The notes under the pieces were generated by a model. It ran no database searches and was not told the origin of the DNA. It saw only the letters and a list, made by a program, of their open reading frames with translations. Source: Rutpela maculata (Eukaryota; Arthropoda; Insecta; Coleoptera; Cerambycidae). Taken from it: 64,000 nt of DNA. Position numbers and translations under genes: made by a program. The stretch's first letter is position 1, and every line of letters starts with the position of its first letter. Positions 57,055 through 64,000 of this stretch are shown here, piece by piece. Location of the stretch: assembly GCA_936432065.2 (NCBI GenBank), contig OW386287.2, positions 90,997,688 to 91,061,687 of the forward strand, given 5' to 3'.

Positions 57055-57395
57055 ATACACCTATCTTGATTGCATTGGATTCGGAATGACGTCTAGAAAA
57101 ATGTGCAAAAGTTTCAAACCGCACATAAACAATTGCAAAAGTTATAAACTAATGAAAATTGAAAAAAATAACGAGTTCCGTTTTTTGCAAATAACTCGAA
57201 AAGTATTAAAAATTTTAAAGAAAGATAGATTCTTAAAGAGGAAGAAATTCCCAATAAAAAAGTTCCGACTCCCGAAACTCTACATCTATTATTAACGAGA
57301 TTATTAATAATTTTAATTTAATGTTGAAAATAGAGCTCCGCGCAGCGAACACTAAGGCGTTACGATGCTCTGAAACCGTCCGGAACAAGTAAAAA
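57055..57395 (+). repeat. Third copy of the foldback arm
   Basis: Matches the arms at 46070-46331 and 50736-51085 (GGATTCGGAATGACGTCTAG, CTCCGCGCAGCGAACACTAA, GGCGTTACGATGCTC). It shows the uninterrupted sequence into which the I-type LINE inserted. Confidence 0.75.
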
Positions 57396-57558
57396 TATTT
57401 TTTGTTATTAGATATTAATTTTAAAATTCATAAAAGTTATGTTATTATTTAAACACTTAGGAACAATACCCCGTTGGAAAAAATTTTTTTTTATTAATTT
57501 TAATTACTCTTACTGTTTTTATATTCAAAAATGTTATAAGATTACATAAACTTAAAAT

Positions 57559-59215
57559 TTTTATTGCTATTTGTTTAAACAAATTTTATAAACAAATAGA
57601 TAAATTACGTATTTTTGAAAAATATTTTTCTGCCATTTTATTTGTTATAGAATATTAGATTTAAAAAAATTCTTAAAAACTTAAAAATTGTTTTTAATTG
57701 TTTATAATCACTTTTGTCTTTTTTCATTATTTAAACATGTTTTTAAGAAAAAAATTTATTCCTAAATTTATTATTTGCAATTATCCAAAAAGTGGAAAAA
57801 AGATTTTTTTTTGTTGTGAATTAATTTGTTTATTTAATAAACAATTTGTTATTAACAACCGCCGAATGTGTTTATATTTTTTTTAGATAGAAAAAAATAA
57901 CAAAAACAACCGTATACATAAACATGAAAATTCTTTTGTGAACAATAATTTAAAAATCGAGAAAATACTCGTATCAAGTATGCCGTGGAAATTGACAAAA
58001 ACTAGATTCAAGACATTGATTTTGTCTGCATAACCAAAGCGTTCTGTCCGAAATGTCCATTTTATTTAACACATGTTAGAACCAAAACATAGCCTACTGC
58101 TATTCTTGTTTTATTACATGTAGGCAAATAATATACCTACATATTTAGATAAAAAAGGTATATTTTAATCACAGTTAGAAAACACTAACGAAAATATTAG
58201 TGGGAAAAGAGCAGAGCGTTTGCCCTAAACAACTTTATGACAGCATCAGAAAAGGTGATTAAGGAATTCTTTCTGCCGCGATTTTATTATTTTAGTTTGT
58301 TTTTGGTTTTGGTGTGGTAACAAGTGCAATAAGAAGTCCTGAACTAAATCTAAGCATTGAATAAAAATAGACAAAAAACTTTCTTATAATTTTATTGCTA
58401 TTTGTTTAAACAAATTTTATAAACAAATAGATAAATTACGTATTTTTGAAAAATATTTTTCTGCCATTTTATTTGTTATAGAATATTCGATTTAAAAAAA
58501 TTCTTAAAAATTGTTTTTAATTGTTTATAATCACTTTTGTCTTTTTTCATTATTTAAACATGTTATTAAGAAAAAATTTTATTCCTAAATTTATTATTTG
58601 CAATTATCCAAAAGGTGGAAAAAATAATTTTTTTTTGTTGTGAATTTATTTGCTTATTTAATAAACAATTTGTTATTAACAATCGCCGAATGTGTTTATA
58701 TTTTTTTTAGATAGAAAAAAATAACAAAAACAACCGTATACATAAACATGAAAATTCTTTTGTGAATAATAATTTAAAAACCGAGAAAATACTCGTATCA
58801 AGTATGCCGTGGAAATTGACAAAAACTAGATTCAAAACATTAATTTTGTCTGCATAACCAAAGCGTTCTGTCCGAAATGTCCATTTTATTTAACACATGT
58901 TAGAATCAAAACATAGCCTACTACTATTCTTGTTTTATTACATGTAGGCAAATAATATACCTACATATTTAGATAAAAAGGGTATATTTTAATCACAGCT
59001 AGAAAACACTAACGAAAATATTAGTGGGAAAAGAGCAGAGCGTTTGCCCTAAACAACTTTATGACAGCATCAAAAAAGGTGATTAAGGAATTCTTTCTGC
59101 CGCGATTTTATTATTTTAGTTTGTTTTTGGTTTTGGTGTGGTAACAAGTGCAATAAGAAGTCCTGAACTAAATCTAAGCATTGAATAAAAATAGACAAAA
59201 AACTTTCTGATAATT
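57559..59215. repeat. Tandem duplication, two ~0.83-kb units
   Basis: 57559-58389 and 58390-59215 align throughout (starts TTATTGCTATTTGTTTAAAC; ends GACAAAAAACTTTCT) with an offset of 824-831 bp and a few substitutions plus one 8-bp deletion. Very AT-rich, with an inner inverted motif TTTGTTTAAACAAA. No coding signal. A recent local duplication or the start of a satellite. Confidence 0.85.
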
Positions 59216-59884
59216 TGTTAACTAGCAAGAAAATAAAAACCATTAAAAATTACTGTCTCTGTATAATTTAAGAAATATAGTGTAATAATGCATAAATCTG
59301 TAACGAAAGTGAGTGAAACTATATCTTTTATTGCTCTATTTTTCGAGTTGTTTATAAAATATTGAAGTTAAAAATATCACGTGTCTATTCAAAAAATAAA
59401 GAAAAAAATTTGTACCATCTACAAATAATTCTTTTCGTGAAGTATACGTCATTACCTCTAGGACTGAAGTTTTCGCCATGTATTTTTACGGAATTGAAAA
59501 TTATTTTTTCTGTACTAAAGCATTTCTTATAAACAATGACTTTCATTTTATTTTAAATTTCCAACTGCTCAGTTAATTTGTTGTAATGTATTCTAATGTT
59601 TTGATTATTTAATTTTAACAAATTCTAAAATAATTTTTTATACTTCATTTATACATTTTATTTTCGTCATAGTAATTTAGGACTAATAATTTTTTAGTTA
59701 AATTTATAGCTAAATACTGTAATATAACTCTATCTTGTTTTAAACAGGCGTTGTGTAGCTTTTGTATACCATTGGTAACAGTTCTTTTGGCATTTGAGAC
59801 GCTTTAATTGTTTTATTGCTCTGTGCAAGAAAGCAACTGTCACCAGGCCCGTCGGGCAGAGCGCGAAAAGCCTTCTCTTTCTTG
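59216..59884. other. No gene recognised
   Basis: AT-rich spacer; the 64-codon minus ORF at 59730-59924 overlaps the left TIR of the next transposon and has no motif. Confidence 0.35.
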
Positions 59885-61086
59885 ACCTACCCAATACTGA
59901 AGTATAACCAGATGGGACCTTCACTACTTATTAAAGCATGTTATTTTACATAGAAAATCAAAATTGACGACACTCTCCATTGGTCGAGACCGAAGATATA
60001 AGAAAAAAACTAAAAAAAAAGAAATTTAAGATTTAATCAAATATAACTTTAGAACTAAAACAGATAAAAATACAATTTTTTTTTGGTTTTGACAAATAAA
60101 CATTGCTTTTTAATTTGAAGTATAATTTATTGCAATAATTAAAAAATTAACATAAAAAAACTAGCAAAATTCAAAAAGATACACAAATCAGCAACATTTT
60201 TCTAATTCTTAACTCGCCATAACTCGCTTATATAACGAGGTATTCAATTTTTTCTTCCACCAAAAACTGACAAATTTAATAGGCTTCATTTTGTCTCGAT
60301 TAATGCTGGATCTAATTTCTTAACTAAAAGTGCTACAGCCCTTGAAACACAACGAAGCACAGTACGGCGACGAAGACGCGAGGCTTCCTTTCCCGCCACC
60401 GCTTCTTTCTCGCCCCATCAAGAAACGTATCGGCTGCTGGCCTCATTGTCTGGATAAATATTAATAAGTATATACTATTTTACTTACATGTAGGCTATTA
60501 CAGTTTATGTATATTGTAGATTCATTTTTATCAATGGAAAAAAACTACATGTTTGTTTTACGAAACTGCTGAAAGCAGTGAAAATCTAATGGTAAAAAAC
60601 CAACTGTTACTGGCATCAGGTCTATTATTAATTGTGCAAATGAAAGAAAATATGCAATTTCATTAAAATTTTTATAAAACAAAGTGGTGGCACTTATTTG
60701 CACACCCTTCGATACCGATTTCATTATTCTTGTGTGACATCTTTTTGTAATAAATAACATTAGCAAAGATAATACGTATTGTCTCTGATATTAGTAACGC
60801 GATAAAAAAATTCAAGTGAGCCTTCATGTAGTTATAATAAAGAAAAAAAATCAGTTTAAAATAAAATGGCATTGTCTGATTTGTGGAAAATCCAGAAAAA
60901 TTAAGAATAAATTAAGAACATCTTTAAGTACCAGTTTGTACAGGAACGGGTGCGGAAACTAGAAAAAAATACATATTAAAGCTGCAGTGTCGCATTGTGA
61001 TACAGAAATACAAGGCAAGTTACACATTTATTCAGATTTATTTGGGCTAATGGAAATTATCATAAAATTTATTATGCAAAATATAC

Positions 61087-61291
61087 ACACTAAAAAAAAT
61101 TTGTTTAGAGCAAACAAAAATTTTGTTGCGTATATACAAAGCAAGTTCTGGGTGATGTTAATAAATTTTTGTTGCTCCAAACAAAATTGTTTGAGGCAAC
61201 AAAAATTTATTAACATCAACTAAAAAATTGCTTTGTATATACGCAACAAAATTTTTGTTTGCTCTAAACAAATTTTTTTTAGCGTGTATTA
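61087..61291. mobile_element. Mariner-type MITE, 205 bp
   Basis: An almost complete hairpin: ends ACACACTAAAAAAAATTTG and CAAATTTTTTTTAGCGTGT, flanked by TA. Inner segments (GTTGCGTATATACAAAGCAA and its inverse) pair too. ORFs 60987-61223 and 61028-61219 run through it on both strands and are artefacts. Confidence 0.75.
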
Positions 61292-61389
61292 GCAAAAAAA
61301 ATTAAATGTGTACAAACTAAACAACTGAAAGAAAAAAATGAATTTAAAATAGCTTTAAATATTTTATTTAAGGAGGTTTATCTTGCTGT

Positions 61390-62190
61390 TTTGCAAAAAA
61401 GAATTCTTAACTCTAATATTTCTAAAAACACGCATTAATGATATATTTGAAGAAATGACGGAAGAAAAATTAGATTATTATAGCAGTGGAAATATAAGAA
61501 AGAGATTAGAAAAGAAGCATTTAAGCAAACAAAGTGTTTTGTGAACACAAAGAAAATACAACAACAGTTCAGTCAAGGGATAATAAAGCTAAAAGAATTT
61601 TTGTTGTTAGTCACAAGTGAATCAGGCGAAGAAAACTTGGTTCATGAGAATGAATTGACAATTCCTGATAAAGCTGCCGGTATCTTAAGAGAAGCTATAG
61701 CTGGATGTTTTAAAACTATAAAAAAAACACGACTACTAATCTGAATGAACATAAATGTAAACAAGAAGTTTCAGATTTGTTATAAACATTTATGTCGTGG
61801 ATACTAAATATGTCAGGACAGACAAATTTGATTTAAACGTTATTTCTATAGTAATGGAATTTATATTAATACTTATGGAAAAAAAACAATCAGCTTAGGT
61901 CATTTTTTTAATCCTTTACAGATCACTACATGTGTTTCGTGCCGTCAGAAGAAAAAGAACTTAATGATATGCTTTATTCTTTTGGCTATGGTTATTCCTA
62001 CGATGAAATACGTACATTTTTAACGTCTTTAGCTAGTCACGTATTAGTAAAAACTGGTGACATTTTTATACCACCTGGAGTTCCTCCAGTAAGTTCTGAA
62101 GAAAACAATTACATTTATTGCAGCGATAATTTTGATCAAAACGAAGACAGGCTAGATGGTAAAAATCCCACTAGGAATAGTATTATTTAA
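61390..62190 (+). pseudogene. Transposon protein, N-terminal half, broken
   Basis: Readable blocks in shifting frames: NISKNTRINDIFEEMTEEKL and IRKRLEKKHLSKQSV (61400-61530), then DKAAGILREAIAGCFKTIKK (61660-61730), then after a gap KELNDMLYSFGYGYSYDEIR, TFLTSLASHVLVK and CSDNFDQNEDRLDGKNPT (61930-62180). The last part matches the region SxGxxxSYDEV…DNxDxNxxTLDGxxTF found upstream of the Asp-rich and HALTGCDTTS motifs in the same family as the gene at 13274-15081. Sequence ends before those motifs, so the C-terminal half is deleted. The hairpin-start element copy 6 follows at 62370. Confidence 0.65.
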
Positions 62191-62369
62191 AAAAAAGAAC
62201 AGCCTATTTACACAAGCATATTTAGATCGTCTATCCAATTTTAACCGATTTTAACCCTTCCAGTTTACATGAAAACAAAAATATAGTTATGTACAAAAAT
62301 CCAACTAATCGTTCAGAGCTTCTACGAGTTAGTGAAAGCATGGCAAATAATTGTTTTGATTATGTGGTT

Positions 62370-62808
62370 AAAAAACTGTTATTGTTCAAATAGGCTTAGA
62401 ATGTCATGAAACGTCGAGATTTCAAGTTTGAGCAAAAAAAAATTTCTGTCTGTCTGTAACTTTTTTTGTGCGCACGTTTACTCTGGAACCGCTTGAGATA
62501 TTGACTTGAAATTTGGTACACATATGTACTTTAACAAGATCCAGAACTAGATTATATTTTCATCTTGTTCCGTCGAAGGGTTGGGGGGTAAATTTGGAGT
62601 AAATAGGTAAATCAAGCAGATAAGAGTTCATAAAATTGATATTTAGTATAGACAAGAGAAGCTAAGGTCTCAAAAAAAAATTTAGCATTAGCCACCCCCA
62701 TTACCACACCCACCCCATTATTAAAGGGGATGAAAAAAAATGTGATTTAGTGTGTGTACAAGAACCAGAAACCTCAAAATATTTTTTTACTTTATCCACC
62801 CCCCACTG
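62370..62808 (+). mobile_element. Hairpin-start repeat family, copy 6 (truncated)
   Basis: Lacks the start hairpin and the end. It keeps TTCAAATAGGCTTAGAATGT, TTTGTGCGCACG, TTGACTTGAAATTTGG and the CACC-rich tract, then stops at CCACCCCCCACTGCG against the right TIR of transposon 2. Confidence 0.75.
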
Positions 62809-63332
62809 CGGGATGTACCGGGAACGAGTGGGGAAGCCTCGCGACTCCGTCACCATAGCGCGCTTCGTTGTGTTTAAAAGGCTGTACCGCTTTTATTTAC
62901 AGAGCTAGACCCAGCATTAATTAAGACAAAATGAAGTCTATGAAATTTGGCAGTTTTTGGTGAATAAAACATTCGAATAGCTCAATACATAAGCGAGTTT
63001 CAAAAAAATTGACAATTTGTGTACCATCTAAATCAACGTCATTTTTTTAATGTTAAAGTTATTATTTTTGTAATAAATTATACGTCAAATTAAAGAGAAT
63101 CGTTTGTACTATAAAACTAAAAAAAATATATAATTTTATCTTTTTTCGTTTGAAAGTTATTCGTGGTTGAATTTGAATTTTGTTATTTTCATTTTTTTTT
63201 TTTGTTTTTTTCTTGTAACTTCAGTCTCGACCAATGGAGAGTGTCGTCAAAAGTGATTTCCTATGTAAAAAAACCTGCTGAATAAAATGAAATAGGTTTT
63301 ATTTGGTTATACCTCGGTATTGGGTTAGTGAA

Positions 63333-64000
63333 CGATAGAGCCAGTCATCCGACGTACTAAGATTTAAGTTGAATGTAGGTAGAAGAATGTAAGAAAAAAA
63401 AGGTGCACAAAAGAGTTTACACACAAAAGGAAGAGGTCAACCTAAACTAGCTTCCCCATATACATTAGGAAAACATATTATGACTGTACGCAGTATTACA
63501 TTAGATTGAAAAAACTATTAAACAAAATTTTTATATAATTATAAACAATTATATAAAATAAAATATAAATATTATATTACCTTTAATAACGATAATTTAA
63601 CTATCAAATGTACCGTTTTTTATTATAACAATTATACGAGAGAATTTTATGCTCTACCGAAAAGTTACGTATATTGTTTTGCCCTATCTTGCTTAATTTT
63701 CAAACGAAAAAGCATATTTTGTGGCAATTATTGTTAGTAACTTTTGAACCGAAAAGAAAGAAAAGAAAAGAATATCACACAAATTCCTTTTTAAGAGTAT
63801 GACCTGCGAAGACTAATTAATATCGGGCACAAGTATTTTATATGCTTGCACTAATAGTACAGTAACTAGAGGTTTTAACTTCGGAATAATGTCATATTGA
63901 ACGGATTTAGTTCATTTTTGGAGGTATAATAGTAAATGCTTGACAGAAAAGTTTCTATATTGTGCGGGGCCTTGCTAATTTATAGAGGGTGAATGCCACC
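63333..64000. other. No gene recognised
   Basis: AT-rich sequence to the window end, no repeat or ORF that I can support. Confidence 0.4.

Larger units (their letters stand above)
59885..63332 (+). mobile_element. Long-TIR DNA transposon 2
   Basis: Diverged inverted arms (about 59885-60420 and 62815-63332) share GACGACACTCTCC/GGAGAGTGTCGTC, CATTGGTCGAGAC/GTCTCGACCAATG and CGCGAGGCTTCC/GGAAGCCTCGCG. The inside holds a decayed plus-strand gene of the same family as transposon 1, a 205-bp MITE and a hairpin-start element. The arms are more diverged than those of transposon 1, so this copy is older. The TIR sequences of the two are unrelated. Confidence 0.7.

Overview
This is a eukaryotic, AT-rich, intergenic-type window, most probably from an arthropod (insect). 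The evidence is the mix of insect-style repeats: APE/RT/RNase H non-LTR retrotransposons, hAT elements with 8-bp target duplications, Foldback-like elements, Penelope-like fragments and mariner-type MITEs. There is no bacterial gene organisation, operon, rRNA or tRNA that I can see. Almost every recognisable protein segment belongs to a mobile element and carries stops or frameshifts. The only candidate host coding sequence is a short TPR-like exon near 51.2 kb, with a weaker exon candidate near 53.15 kb.

Layout. 1-12.6 kb: three copies (two inverted, one direct) of a 1.5-1.7 kb non-coding arm, plus two direct copies of a second module at 3.6-6.5 and 11.2-12.6 kb. Copy 1 of that module carries a younger 1.49-kb TIR insertion with an exact 7-bp duplication. 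12.66-15.5 kb: a long-TIR DNA transposon with a broken gene holding HALTGCDTTS and CXC-type cysteine motifs; a second member of the same protein family lies at 59.9-63.3 kb. 18.4-20.4 kb: a four-level nest of insertions. 20.7-23.2 kb: a decayed THAP domain, then a non-LTR RT. 23.6-26.0 kb: a Foldback-like element with 150-bp subrepeats. 27.2-28.5 kb: a hAT element with an internal mariner-type MITE. 28.8-32.2 kb: two retrotransposon insertions with clear target duplications (12 and 18 bp), the second carrying an OTU-protease-like segment. 30.1 and 35.3 kb: Penelope-like fragments. 36-42.2 kb: RTE-like LINE pieces, another RT, an LTR-like promoter segment, and a recent 880-bp copy-and-paste of local sequence. 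46.3-50.7 kb: a nearly complete I-type LINE (APE, RT, RNase H) on the minus strand. 53.9-54.9 kb: three 308-bp tandem units between TA microsatellites, each with a complete type-I hammerhead ribozyme on the minus strand.

How the parts work together. The window is an archive of nested transposition, and shared modules allow relative dating. The most notable system is the hammerhead array: self-cleavage of a minus-strand transcript would release 308-nt monomers, the design of metazoan retrozymes. Penelope-like elements, proposed helpers of such RNAs, are represented here only by dead fragments. A dispersed 0.45-0.75 kb family (six copies) with a hairpin start and sometimes a CTGT microsatellite has inserted into several of the other elements.
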